From: Iodidimonas nitroreducens
GTDB taxonomy: Bacteria > Pseudomonadota > Alphaproteobacteria > Sphingomonadales > Rhodothalassiaceae
Reading direction: 5' to 3'
DNA: 34,551 nt
NCBI GenBank assembly: GCA_000710935.1
Contig: BAYV01000020.1
Span: 1-34,551, forward strand
Below the pieces are notes generated by a model. It had not been told where the DNA came from and did not search any database. It saw only the letters and a list, made by a program, of their open reading frames with translations. Shown one piece after another: positions 23,682 to 32,819 of this stretch. Position 1 is the first letter of the stretch. The number at the start of each line of letters is the position of its first letter. A program made the position numbers and the translations under genes.

Positions 23682-24944
23682 ATGAAATGCCAAAAACTGG
23701 CGCTTTTCGGCGCTGTCATCGCGAGCCTTTGGCTTGCTGAGCCCGGCTTAGCGCAGGAGAGCGCTGCACCGGACATAGCGCTCAGGGAATTTGCCCTCAG
23801 CGTCCTGAGTGATCATCCGGCCCTGCGTCAAGCCCAGGCCGAATTGGATGCCGCGCGCGCCCAGGCACGCGGCCAAGCGCAACCGCTCTACAATCCCGAG
23901 ATTGAGTTTGAATACGAGGAAGCGCTCGACAATTCAAAGTCGGTCGGCCTATCGCAGACGCTCGATCTCAGCGGCAAACGGCGCGCGCGCGCCAACGTCG
24001 CCACGGCCGAGGTGGTCGCCGCGGAAGCGCGGTTCGCAATCACGCGCAAAACGATCCTCGCTAATCTCCTTATTGCGTTATCGGACTATCAGGTGCGCCG
24101 AGACGCAGTTCGCATAGCCGAGCAACGTGTCAGGCTGGACGAAGAGTTCCTTGCGCTTACCGAACGGCGTAATCGCGCGGGCGACCTGCCGCAATCGGAC
24201 CTGCTGACGGCCCGATTGACTCTGGCTGAAGCACGAGCTGCGGCGAGCACGGCAAGCATCGAGTTCTCGCAAGCGGAGGAACGCCTGATCGCCGTCGTTG
24301 GCGGCGTGATGCCTCCACCGCCGCCGCTTATCGGTTCACCTCCGCAAAAGCGCCCCTCAATCGATGTAGTGAATGTCGAGGCGCTGCCGGAACTTCAATC
24401 GGCGCAGGCTGATACAGAAGCAGCGCGGTCTTTCGTCGGCGTGGCGAAGCGGAATCGCATACCTGACCCGACCTTAGGCGTCAAAGTTGGTGAAGAGCGA
24501 AGCGCACTCGATCCATTTGGGCAAAGAGAGTCCTCGACACTATTCGGGGTACGGCTGTCCATTCCCCTGCCCATTCGCAACACGTACAGTGCCGAAGTCG
24601 ACGCCGCCAGGGCTGGTTCGATCGCGAGAGAGCAAAGCTACCGTGACTTGAGACGCAGGGTCGAAGCACGGCTTGCCGCAAGCCTTCGGCGCTACGAAAC
24701 GGCGCTCAGCGCTTGGCAAGCCTGGACCGCCCAAGGGGCTGCGCCGCTCGAAGAGCAACGCGCGCTCCTGCAGCGGTTGTGGGAAGCCGGCGAAATCGAC
24801 GCCGTCGATTACATCATTCAACTCAATCAAACCTTCGCAACGGAGAGCGCCGGTGTTGAGCTCAAGGGCCGTCTCTGGACCACATGGTTCGACTGGCTGG
24901 AAGCTTCCGCCGCGATCAGCGAATGGGTGGAGAATATCCAATGA
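23682..24944 (+). CDS. czcC: CzcC-like outer-membrane channel of a metal RND pump
   Basis: This 420-residue protein is a TolC-family outer-membrane factor of the CzcC type. It starts with a signal peptide (MKCQKLALFGAVIASLWLAE, cleavage near GLAQ) and shows the repeated OEP plan: FALSVLSDHPALRQAQAELDAARAQARG, the YNPEIEFEYEEALDNS strand, a long helix pair, then a second copy from about residue 235 (ELQSAQADTEAARSFVGVAKRNRIPDPTLGVKVGEE). The tail ends WFDWLEASAAISEWVENIQ. It overlaps czcB by 4 bases (ATGA). Full length for the family. Confidence 0.93.
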   Translation: MKCQKLALFGAVIASLWLAEPGLAQESAAPDIALREFALSVLSDHPALRQAQAELDAARAQARGQAQPLYNPEIEFEYEEALDNSKSVGLSQTLDLSGKRRARANVATAEVVAAEARFAITRKTILANLLIALSDYQVRRDAVRIAEQRVRLDEEFLALTERRNRAGDLPQSDLLTARLTLAEARAAASTASIEFSQAEERLIAVVGGVMPPPPPLIGSPPQKRPSIDVVNVEALPELQSAQADTEAARSFVGVAKRNRIPDPTLGVKVGEERSALDPFGQRESSTLFGVRLSIPLPIRNTYSAEVDAARAGSIAREQSYRDLRRRVEARLAASLRRYETALSAWQAWTAQGAAPLEEQRALLQRLWEAGEIDAVDYIIQLNQTFATESAGVELKGRLWTTWFDWLEASAAISEWVENIQ

Positions 24945-26116
24945 CCAGGAAAAATAAATTGTTCTTAGGTGGTGCAGCCGTCGTGGTGGCTTTCGTCGGC
25001 GCTGCTTTCGCGCTGATCAATCAGTCGCCGAATGCAAAGATTGAAGTCGCTGCTCCAGCGTCGCAAGAGACGGAGCACGGCGAGGAGCATGAAGAAGGCG
25101 GTGTCGTCGAAATGACCGCCGCCGATCGCAAGGCAAAGGGCGTCACCACGGCGCCCGTGGACTTGCGAGTCCTCACCGACGAAGCCGTTGTACCGGGTGA
25201 GGTAACGCTCGATCTATACCGATCAGCGCAGATTGCACCGAGAATATCCGCTCAAATTGTCGCCCGGCAGGCAAGGCTTGGGGACCATGTGAAGGCCGGA
25301 CAAGCGCTTGTCACCTTATCCAGCGTCGAGATGGCGGATGCGCAAGGAAACCTGATCGTTGCCACGCGCGAATGGAGCCGCGTGCGCGAGCTGGGACGTG
25401 AGGTCGTTTCCGAGCGGCGTTATGTGGAAGCGCAGGTGGCTGCTGAGCAGGCACGCGCCAAGCTCTTAGCTTTCGGCATGACACCGGAGCAGATAGAGGG
25501 ACTGGTCAAAAACGGTGACGCTTCTAAAGCGACTGGGATATTCGATCTTTTGGCTCCGCAGGACGGTACGGTCGTCAAGGACGATTTCGTTGTTGGCGAA
25601 GTCGTGGATGCGGGGCGCGTGCTGTTTCAGATCACGGATGAAAGCCGGGTGTGGGTGCAAGCCCAGCTTACGCCCGATCAGGTTGCTCATGCCGAGGTCG
25701 GCTCGTCTGTCCGTATTCTGATTGACAAGGACCACGCGGTCGGCGGCCGGATCGTTCAGGTCCACCACACGCTTGACGAGACGACACGCACCTTGCCGAT
25801 CCGTGTCGAGGTCGACAATGCGGGCGACGAGCTACATCCCGGCCAATATGTCAGCGTTGCGGTTGGAGTCGGTGATGGCAAACAAGCGCTCGCCGTACCG
25901 GAGGCGGCCGTCACGCTCATGGACGGAAATCCGACCGTCTTCAAAGTCGAAGGCGACGAACTTCACCCGACGGCGATTAAGACCGGCGTGACGCGCGGCG
26001 GCTGGGTTGAGGTCGCGGCCGGTCTGAGCACGGACGATGAAATCGCGACGACTGAGGTCTTTCTCCTCAAGTCGCTCATCCAGAAATCCCAGATGGGCGA
26101 AGGCCACGGGCACTAA
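24941..26116 (+). CDS. czcB: CzcB-like periplasmic adaptor of a metal RND pump
   Basis: From the ATG at 24941 (MTRKNKLFLGGAAVVV), overlapping the czcC stop as ATGA, the product is 391 residues. It has an N-terminal membrane anchor (about 6-24), a charged linker with HGEEHEEGG that could bind metal, a biotinyl/lipoyl half-motif (QIVARQARLGDHVKAGQALVTLS), a short helical hairpin, the beta-barrel region (VWVQAQLTPDQVAHAEVG) and a membrane-proximal domain ending with GEGHGH. CzcB proteins link the RND pump to the outer-membrane channel and may deliver periplasmic metal. A longer frame from 24884 lies inside czcC and is not needed. Confidence 0.93.
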   Translation: MTRKNKLFLGGAAVVVAFVGAAFALINQSPNAKIEVAAPASQETEHGEEHEEGGVVEMTAADRKAKGVTTAPVDLRVLTDEAVVPGEVTLDLYRSAQIAPRISAQIVARQARLGDHVKAGQALVTLSSVEMADAQGNLIVATREWSRVRELGREVVSERRYVEAQVAAEQARAKLLAFGMTPEQIEGLVKNGDASKATGIFDLLAPQDGTVVKDDFVVGEVVDAGRVLFQITDESRVWVQAQLTPDQVAHAEVGSSVRILIDKDHAVGGRIVQVHHTLDETTRTLPIRVEVDNAGDELHPGQYVSVAVGVGDGKQALAVPEAAVTLMDGNPTVFKVEGDELHPTAIKTGVTRGGWVEVAAGLSTDDEIATTEVFLLKSLIQKSQMGEGHGH

Positions 26117-26127
26117 GGAGATAGATC

Positions 26128-29100
26128 ATGTTGAACAAGCTCGTTGAACTTTCGCTTCAATACAAATTTCTTGTGATCATTGTCTTTCTGGTGATCGGCT
26201 TTCTCGGCTGGCGGGCGGTGACGACGGTTCCCATCGACGCCTTTCCGGATGTGACCCCGGTCCAGGTGAATATCTACACGGAGTCGCCCGGCCTCGCCGC
26301 AGAAGATGTCGAGCAACTTCTCACATTCCCCGTGGAATCGGCCATGGCCGGCCTGCCCGATGTCGACCAGATCCGCTCCGTCAGCCTGTTCGGCCTGTCT
26401 TATGTCTCGGTCTATTTTGAAGACGATGTGGACATTTACTTTGCGCGCCGCCTGGTTATGGAACGCTTGGCGGAAGTCCGCGACCGCATTCCCGAGGGCT
26501 ACGGCACGCCGGAAATGGGACCGAATTCCTCCGGACTCGGACAAGTCTTCTGGTACACGCTGGAGCGCGCCGACGAACAACTCGCGGGCGATATCACCGA
26601 CATGGACTTGCGCACACTGCAGGACTGGTCGATCCGTCTCATCTTGCGGACCGCGCCGGGGGTCGATGACGTGATGTCCTGGGGTGGCCAGGAACGCCAG
26701 TATCAGGTGCAGATCGACCCCCTGAAGCTCATTAAATACAAGCTCGGCTACCGCGATGTGATGGAGGCGATCGAGGCCAACAACCGTCAGGTCGGGGGGC
26801 AATATATCGATCAGGGACCAGAGCAGTTTTTGGTCCGGGGCCTCGGTCTCGTCGATGGTGAGCGCGATATCGGCACCATTATCCTCAAGGTCGAGGACGG
26901 CACGCCGGTCTATTTGCGGGACGTGGCGACGGTCGTACAGGCGCCATCGCTGCGCTTCGGCGCGGTGACGCGCGACGGCAAGGAGGTAGTCCTCGGCATG
27001 GCCTTATCGCGCATGGGCGAGAACGCCAAGAACGTGGTCGATGCTGTCAAGGAGAAGCTTTCCGTGGCCGAACAGGCCTTGCCTGACGGCGTCACGCTGA
27101 AGCCGATCTATGACCGCACAGAATTGGTGGAAAAGGCCGTCTCAACGGCGGAACGGGCTCTTATCGAAGGCTCGATCCTGGTCGCCATTGTGCTCTTCCT
27201 ATTCCTTGGCGAACTCCGCTCGGCGTTTGTGGTCATCGCCGCGTTGCCCCTCGCCATGCTGATCGCCTTTATCTTCATGGAGCAGGCAGGCCTGTCGTCA
27301 AATTTGATGTCGCTGGCGGGGCTCGCCATCGGTATCGGCATGATGGTCGACGGCGCCGTGGTCATGGTCGAGAATTCCTTCCGCATTATGGCGGAGCGCC
27401 GCTCGCACGGCGAGGAGGTCAACCGAACGGCAGCCGTGCTGGCGGCGGCGCGCGAAGTCGCCAATCCGATAGCATTCGCAATCCTCATCATCATCGTCGT
27501 GTTCCTACCGCTTTTCAGCCTTGAAGGCCTCGAAGGCAAGATGTTCAAGCCGATGGCCTTCAACATCAGCTTCGCTATGGCGGGATCACTGCTCCTGACG
27601 CTGACGATTATACCGGTTCTGGCGGCGCTCATCCTTAAGCCCAAGGAAGAGCGCGATACCATGCTCGTGCGCTGGATCAAGCGCGGCTATCTGCCCCTGC
27701 TCGCCTGGTCGCTTGCAAACAAGCGAAAGGTCGTGATGGCCGCCGGTGCCTTGCTCCTGTTCAGCCTCGCGCTTTTTCCCTTTCTTGGGAAAGAGTTCAT
27801 GCCGCAGTTGCAGGAAGGCTCAATCATGTGGCGGGTAACGTCGATTCCGTCCACCTCGCTCGACCAGTCGATCAAGGTCTCGAACGACATCTCGGCGGCA
27901 TTGTCGGAGTTCCCGGAAGTTGACACCACACTCGCCATGATCGGCCGGGCCGAAAAGGGCGAGACTGCCGACGTCAACTACATGGAGATCTACACCGCCT
28001 TGAAACCCGAGGGAGAATGGAAGTCGGGCCGCTCGATTGAGGAACTGGCGGACGCCATGCGTGAAAAACTGGAAGAGGTCGTCCCCACCGCCGTCATCGC
28101 TTTCACCCAGCCGATCCAGATGCGGGTGGAAGAACTGATCTCAGGGGTGCGCGCCACCTTGGCGGCGAAGCTCTACGGCGAAGACCTGGCCGAACTCGAC
28201 AGCCTGAGCCAAGAGATCAAGAACGCGATCGCCTCGGTCCCCGGTGTGGCCGATCTATCGCTCGAAGCTAATCTCGGCAAGCCGCAAGTGCGGATTCAGG
28301 TAGACCGGGACCAGCTTGCCCGTTATGGCCTCAACGCTGATGATGTTCTGACTATCGTCCGCACCGGAATCGGCAACGAGCCAGTTTCGACACTTATCGA
28401 CGGCGTCAAACGATTCGACATCACGGCCCGGCTTCAGGACTCCTCGAAAACCTCCATCGAGGCGATCAAGGCGATCCCACTGCGTACGGCCGATGGGGCG
28501 ATTATTCCGTTGAGCCGTGTCGCGGACGTGTCAGTGGCGGAAGGCTATTCCTTCGTTCGGCGCGAGCAATTGCAGCGTTATGCGGTAATCCAGATGGATG
28601 TCCGCGGACGCGACATTGACGGCTTTGTTCAGGATGCAAACCGGGCGATTAAGCAAAATGTGGAATTGCCGCCCGGCTATTGGATTGAATGGGGCGGTGC
28701 TTTCGAGAACCAGCAGCGCGCGCTCACGCGCCTTTCGATCATCGTACCGCTGACGATCTTTTTCATCTTCGTCCTTCTGTACACCGCGTTCAACTCGATC
28801 CGCCACGCAACGCTGATCATCGCCAATGTGCCATTCGCCACTATCGGCGGACTGATTTCGCTCGCCATCACCGGGCAATATCTGTCTGTGCCGTCGGCGA
28901 TCGGCTTCATTGCGGTCTTCGGTGTCGCCATGCTCAACGGCATCGTCCTCGTCGAATTCATCAATGGATTGCGCGAAAAGGGACTGAGCGTTGGGGAAGC
29001 CGTACGACGGGGAACGGAACTCAGACTCCGCCCGGTGCTGATGACGGCAAGCGTGGCAATCCTCGGCCTGATCCCCATGCTGCTGTCGTCAGGTGTCGGT

Positions 29101-29259
29101 GCCGAAACCCAGCGGCCGCTTGCCACCGTCGTCGTCGGCGGGCTGATCACTTCGACGCTGCTGACCCTTGTCCTTCTCCCCGTCATCTATGAGTGGATGG
29201 AGACGCGCGTGGCACGACCCGTGGAAACCGCCCGACAGCTCGAATCGCAGGAGGTCTAA
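26128..29259 (+). CDS. czcA: CzcA-like heavy-metal RND efflux pump
   Basis: CzcA is the proton-driven inner-membrane pump of the tripartite complex. The 1043-residue protein is full length, with membrane helix 1 at about 13-30, two large periplasmic loops and the second helix bundle from about 340. Helix 4 reads GIGMMVDGAVVMVEN: Asp408 and Glu415 match the numbering of Cupriavidus CzcA exactly, but the position of Asp402 is Gly. That departs from the DFG-type signature of Zn/Co/Cd pumps and from the AIG/DAA form of Cu/Ag pumps, so the substrate is uncertain although the neighbours suggest divalent metals. AAGGAG ahead of the ATG is a strong ribosome site. It sits between czcB and the PII-like gene. 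Confidence 0.95.
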   Translation: MLNKLVELSLQYKFLVIIVFLVIGFLGWRAVTTVPIDAFPDVTPVQVNIYTESPGLAAEDVEQLLTFPVESAMAGLPDVDQIRSVSLFGLSYVSVYFEDDVDIYFARRLVMERLAEVRDRIPEGYGTPEMGPNSSGLGQVFWYTLERADEQLAGDITDMDLRTLQDWSIRLILRTAPGVDDVMSWGGQERQYQVQIDPLKLIKYKLGYRDVMEAIEANNRQVGGQYIDQGPEQFLVRGLGLVDGERDIGTIILKVEDGTPVYLRDVATVVQAPSLRFGAVTRDGKEVVLGMALSRMGENAKNVVDAVKEKLSVAEQALPDGVTLKPIYDRTELVEKAVSTAERALIEGSILVAIVLFLFLGELRSAFVVIAALPLAMLIAFIFMEQAGLSSNLMSLAGLAIGIGMMVDGAVVMVENSFRIMAERRSHGEEVNRTAAVLAAAREVANPIAFAILIIIVVFLPLFSLEGLEGKMFKPMAFNISFAMAGSLLLTLTIIPVLAALILKPKEERDTMLVRWIKRGYLPLLAWSLANKRKVVMAAGALLLFSLALFPFLGKEFMPQLQEGSIMWRVTSIPSTSLDQSIKVSNDISAALSEFPEVDTTLAMIGRAEKGETADVNYMEIYTALKPEGEWKSGRSIEELADAMREKLEEVVPTAVIAFTQPIQMRVEELISGVRATLAAKLYGEDLAELDSLSQEIKNAIASVPGVADLSLEANLGKPQVRIQVDRDQLARYGLNADDVLTIVRTGIGNEPVSTLIDGVKRFDITARLQDSSKTSIEAIKAIPLRTADGAIIPLSRVADVSVAEGYSFVRREQLQRYAVIQMDVRGRDIDGFVQDANRAIKQNVELPPGYWIEWGGAFENQQRALTRLSIIVPLTIFFIFVLLYTAFNSIRHATLIIANVPFATIGGLISLAITGQYLSVPSAIGFIAVFGVAMLNGIVLVEFINGLREKGLSVGEAVRRGTELRLRPVLMTASVAILGLIPMLLSSGVGAETQRPLATVVVGGLITSTLLTLVLLPVIYEWMETRVARPVETARQLESQEV

Positions 29260-29260
29260 T

Positions 29261-29587
29261 ATGAAAGAAGTTAAAGCGTTTATTCACCGCAACCGGATCG
29301 CTGACGTTGTCCATGCCCTTAAGACAGCAGGGTTCCGGAACATTTCCGTGATCGACGTTAAGGGTATGCTGAAAGCCCTCGATTCTCAGGAACAGCAATA
29401 TTCCATTGAGATTGGCGAAAAAGTCATCACAGAGGTGAAGCTGGAACTCGTCTGCGAGGCGGACAAGGTCGACCAGGCCTTGGCGTTGATTCGCGACAAT
29501 GGGCGCACCGGACAACCCAATGCCGGCTGGGTTTATGTCAGCGAAATCGAAAGCGCATATCCGATCGACGACGGAAACGCGTCCTGA
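29261..29587 (+). CDS. PII-like (GlnB-fold) protein of metal-efflux operons
   Basis: This 108-residue protein begins MKEVKAFIHRNRIADVVHAL, the first strand and helix of the PII fold, and continues with FRNISVIDVKGMLKAL, a T-loop-like stretch (DSQEQQYSIEIGEKVITE), then VKLELVCEADKVDQALALI and GWVYVSEIESAYPI. It matches the 'PII-NG' type known beside CzcA-family pumps rather than the nitrogen-control GlnB/GlnK, and lacks a typical uridylylated Tyr in the T-loop. It may bind a nucleotide or metal and modulate the pump or the ATPase. AGGAGG precedes the ATG, which lies one base after the czcA stop, and its stop overlaps the ATPase start (TGATG). Confidence 0.85.
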   Translation: MKEVKAFIHRNRIADVVHALKTAGFRNISVIDVKGMLKALDSQEQQYSIEIGEKVITEVKLELVCEADKVDQALALIRDNGRTGQPNAGWVYVSEIESAYPIDDGNAS

Positions 29588-31791
29588 TGGCGCCCGCATC
29601 TGAAGCGTCCGGCCTGACCTTCAAGGTGCGAGGGCTCGATTGCGCCGAGGAAGTGGCGGTGCTCCGGCGCGAGCTTGGCCCGCTTGTCGGCGGTGCGGAC
29701 AACCTCGCCTTCGACGTCTTGAACGGCCGCATGACGGTGCTCGCCGAAGCGCCGCCGGCCTCCGCCGATGAGATCCGGGAAGCCGTCCGCCGGACGGGCA
29801 TGACCGCGGTCGAATGGCGCGCCGGCGCGAAAAGCGCGGGTGACGAGAGCGACAGGCGCCGACGCCAACACATCTGGTTCACAAGTCTCAGTGGCCTATT
29901 TGTCGTTGCAGGCTTTGTCATCCACATTTGGCTCGCGGGCGGCTTCACCGAAGCCATTCGGCTTCTCGCCGGTCACGACGGAGAAGCCGTGCCTCTGCCC
30001 GAGATGGCGGCCTATGCGCTCGCCATCGGCTTCGGCATTCGCTTCGTCATCGTCAAGGCCTGGTACGCGGCGCTCGGCCTGCGGCCCGACATGAACCTTT
30101 TGATGACGGTCGCCATCGCCGGCGCCATCGTCATCGGCGAATGGTTCGAGGCAGCGACGGTCGCCTTCCTGTTCTCCCTCTCGCTCACCCTCGAAAGCTG
30201 GAGCGTCGGCCGAGCGCGCCGTGCCATTGCCGCTCTTGTCGATCTTTCTCCGCCCATGGTGCGTCTCCTGCGCGCAGACGGATCGGAAGCGGACGTGCCT
30301 GTGGCCGAGGTCAATCCAGGCGACCGCTTCATCGTTCCGGCTGGTGAGCGCATCGGGCTGGACGGGCGGGTCGCTGCCGGCGAAAGCGCTGTCAATCAAG
30401 CGCCCGTCACCGGCGAGAGCGTGCCGGTTGAAAAGGCGGAGGGCGCGGAGGTTTACGCCGGCACCATCAACGGCGACGGAACGCTCACGGTGGAGGCCAC
30501 CAAGGCGGCCGGGGACACGATGCTGGCGCGCATCATCCGCATGGTCGAGGAAGCCCATGCGCGGCGCGCTCCTTCGGAACAATGGGTGGAGCGCTTTGCT
30601 CGTGTCTATACGCCCGCGGTCATGGCTCTCGCGTTGCTTGTATTCCTGGCGCCGCCGCTGGCGCTCGGCGGAGCGTGGGACGACTGGTTCTATCGCGCCC
30701 TAGTCCTGCTCGTGATCGCCTGCCCGTGTGCCCTGGTGATCTCGACGCCCGTCTCCATCGTCGCGTCACTGGCGTCGTCGGCGCGGGCCGGGGTGCTGGT
30801 CAAGGGCGGCGCCTATATCGAGCTTCCAGCGCGCCTGAAGGCGATCGCCATGGACAAGACCGGAACGATCACGCGGGCCGAGCCCGTCGTGGCTGAGGTC
30901 ATCCCGCTCGGAAACCACACCGAGGCCGAGCTCGTTGCGCGCGCCGCCGCGCTTGAGGCGCGCTCCACGCATCCTCTTGCGCGGGCAATTCTGGAATATG
31001 CGGATCAACGGGGAATCACACCTGCGCCGGCGGGCGACGTGCGGGTTCTCAAGGGAAAGGGGCTGGCCGGAACCTTCGACGGCGAACGGTTCTGGCTCGG
31101 TTCCCACCGCTACGTCGTCGAGCGCGGTCAGGATACGCCCGAGACCGCAAGACAGGCGGAAGCGCTGGAAGCGGGCGGCAAGACCGTCATCGCCGTCGGC
31201 AACCCGCGTCATGTCTGCGGTCTCATCGCGGTCGCGGATACGGTCCGGCCGGAGGCGCGGGAAATCATGCAACAACTGCACGCCACCGGCATTGGGCATG
31301 TGGTCATGCTGACCGGCGACAACCGCGTCACGGCCAATGCCATCGCCCGCGATCTCGGCATCGACGAGGTACACGCCGAGCTATTGCCGGACGACAAGGT
31401 CAAGAAAATCGAGGAGCTTGTCGCGCGCTATGGTACGGTCGCCATGGTCGGCGACGGTGTCAACGACGCGCCGGCGCTGGCGCGTGCCAACCTCGGCATC
31501 GCCATGGGCGCGATCGGCTCGGACGCAGCGATCGAGACCGCCGATATCGCGCTCATGACCGATGACATCTCGAAACTGCCTTGGCTCGTCCGTCACTCCA
31601 AACGGACGCTCGCGATCATTCGCCAGAACATCGTCTTCTCACTCGGGGTCAAAGCGGTTTTCATGGGGCTCACCTTTGCCGGCTTCGCGACTTTGTGGGG
31701 CGCGATCGCCGCCGATATAGGCGCTTCCTTGTTGGTGATCGCCAATGCGCTGCGGCTATTGCGCCTGCGTGAAAGTCCGGAGAATTCATGA
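29587..31791 (+). CDS. Zn/Cd/Pb-type P1B ATPase (ZntA/CadA family)
   Basis: This 734-residue P-type ATPase exports divalent soft metals from cytosol to periplasm. It has an N-terminal HMA-like domain in which GLDCAEEVAVL (about 16-26) replaces the usual CxxC with Cys plus acidic residues, the DCxxE variant seen in Zn-linked pumps. Membrane helices follow, then TGES in the actuator domain, the CPC motif (379-381), the phosphorylation site DKTGT (Asp423), GDGVNDAPAL (about 622-631) and a final helix with DIGASLLVIANALRLLRL, characteristic of the P1B-2 (Zn/Cd/Pb) class. It follows the PII-like gene with a one-base overlap. All catalytic residues are intact. Confidence 0.95.
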   Translation: MAPASEASGLTFKVRGLDCAEEVAVLRRELGPLVGGADNLAFDVLNGRMTVLAEAPPASADEIREAVRRTGMTAVEWRAGAKSAGDESDRRRRQHIWFTSLSGLFVVAGFVIHIWLAGGFTEAIRLLAGHDGEAVPLPEMAAYALAIGFGIRFVIVKAWYAALGLRPDMNLLMTVAIAGAIVIGEWFEAATVAFLFSLSLTLESWSVGRARRAIAALVDLSPPMVRLLRADGSEADVPVAEVNPGDRFIVPAGERIGLDGRVAAGESAVNQAPVTGESVPVEKAEGAEVYAGTINGDGTLTVEATKAAGDTMLARIIRMVEEAHARRAPSEQWVERFARVYTPAVMALALLVFLAPPLALGGAWDDWFYRALVLLVIACPCALVISTPVSIVASLASSARAGVLVKGGAYIELPARLKAIAMDKTGTITRAEPVVAEVIPLGNHTEAELVARAAALEARSTHPLARAILEYADQRGITPAPAGDVRVLKGKGLAGTFDGERFWLGSHRYVVERGQDTPETARQAEALEAGGKTVIAVGNPRHVCGLIAVADTVRPEAREIMQQLHATGIGHVVMLTGDNRVTANAIARDLGIDEVHAELLPDDKVKKIEELVARYGTVAMVGDGVNDAPALARANLGIAMGAIGSDAAIETADIALMTDDISKLPWLVRHSKRTLAIIRQNIVFSLGVKAVFMGLTFAGFATLWGAIAADIGASLLVIANALRLLRLRESPENS

Positions 31792-31792
31792 A

Positions 31793-32350
31793 ATGAACCG
31801 CTCAACGGATTCGTCCAGTTCGAAATCATTCGGTTTACTTTTGAACCCGGAACACTGCGTCGTTGTTCTCATCGACTACCTCGCCAATTTTTCCGCTGGC
31901 CTGCCGGCCGAAGAAGCGCAGCGTTTTACCGAAGTGGTTGGTCTGCTTTTGAAAACAGCAGAAGAGCTTAAAATTCCGACAATCGTCACCGCACGATCAA
32001 ATCGTGCGCGGAATGATAAACTGATAAACGCATCAGACAGCCATGGCTCGGGGGAAGATGCGATTTGGCGCGAAACAATAAATCCGTGGGCGAATGACTC
32101 TTTTCGGGACCATATTCGATCTTGTCAACGCAACCGCTTAATCCTTTGCGGCATGTGGTCAGATGATTCAGTCACCTTCGCCGCACTCAGCGCTTTGGAG
32201 GAAGGTTTCGACGTATACCTTGTAGTGGACGCGACGAGAGGGACTTCATTGGATATCCATAACACCGCAATGGCGCGGATGACGCAGATGGGAACTATTC
32301 CGATCAGCACACGTCAATTGATTTTGGAGTGGAAGGGAAGCGTCGAATAG
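31793..32350 (+). CDS. Isochorismatase-fold protein lacking the catalytic cysteine
   Basis: From the ATG at 31793 (MNRSTDSSSSKSFG), preceded by GGAG and one base after the ATPase stop, the product is 185 residues. VVVLIDYLANFSAG with Asp28 matches the first catalytic residue of cysteine hydrolases of the isochorismatase/YcaC family, and the Rossmann-like core ILCGMWSDDSVTFAALSALEEGFDVYLVVDA is clear. Where the nucleophilic Cys normally stands (…DVCV…) the protein has Ser126. Unless the serine works, it is not a standard hydrolase. The DNA is noticeably less GC-rich than the metal genes around it, suggesting separate origin. Its link to metal resistance is only positional. Confidence 0.8.
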   Translation: MNRSTDSSSSKSFGLLLNPEHCVVVLIDYLANFSAGLPAEEAQRFTEVVGLLLKTAEELKIPTIVTARSNRARNDKLINASDSHGSGEDAIWRETINPWANDSFRDHIRSCQRNRLILCGMWSDDSVTFAALSALEEGFDVYLVVDATRGTSLDIHNTAMARMTQMGTIPISTRQLILEWKGSVE

Positions 32351-32610
32351 TGATTGCAGATACCACTGACGGCGGAAGGAAGGCGGCCGAATGGGCGCCG
32401 ATCAAGTCACGCTATCGTGTCCAGTCGGCCTCGACCTACCACGCCCGTGCGTGTGGCCCTCAAAGTTGCATCCCCCGGACACCACTTTTCCAAGAGCCGC
32501 ATGGTCGATCCAAGCGGAGCAAAGACGGGCCAGCCGATGGTTGCTTGGGATGGATAACGTTGGGAAGCCCCGTATTGGGACTTATGCATCGTGCAGGCAT
32601 GATCCTGCAG

Positions 32611-32802
32611 ATGGAAAACAGCAAATTCACTCCAAATCCTAATGAGACGACTGCGCAAGAACGGAAACTTGCACATCCGATATCGCGCGAAATCGAGAAC
32701 AGACTCCAAAGTATTGTGAAAGCACTTGCGCGCCAGGCGGCAAGACAGCACTACGCAGAAGCTTGTCTGAGGGCGAAAAAGGATTCAGAATCGAATCATT
32801 GA
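32611..32802 (+). CDS. Small charged protein upstream of the recombinase
   Basis: The ATG at 32611 gives 63 residues (MENSKFTPNPNETTAQER), mostly helical and rich in charged residues: REIENRLQSIVKALARQAARQHYAEACLRAKKD. The open frame extends back to 32329, but that part is irregular and has no ribosome site. I recall short proteins with an 'ALARQAAR' helix directly upstream of serine recombinases in alphaproteobacteria; no function is assigned, and a recombination directionality factor is one possibility by position. It ends 17 bases before the recombinase. The 260 bases before it (32351-32610) show nothing recognisable. Confidence 0.55.
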   Translation: MENSKFTPNPNETTAQERKLAHPISREIENRLQSIVKALARQAARQHYAEACLRAKKDSESNH

Positions 32803-32819
32803 ATCCGAGGACATGCCGC

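Noticed and set aside
32329-32610. Longer version of the small protein starting at 32329
   Set aside because: The added part overlaps the end of the isochorismatase-like gene, is irregular in composition and has no ribosome site.
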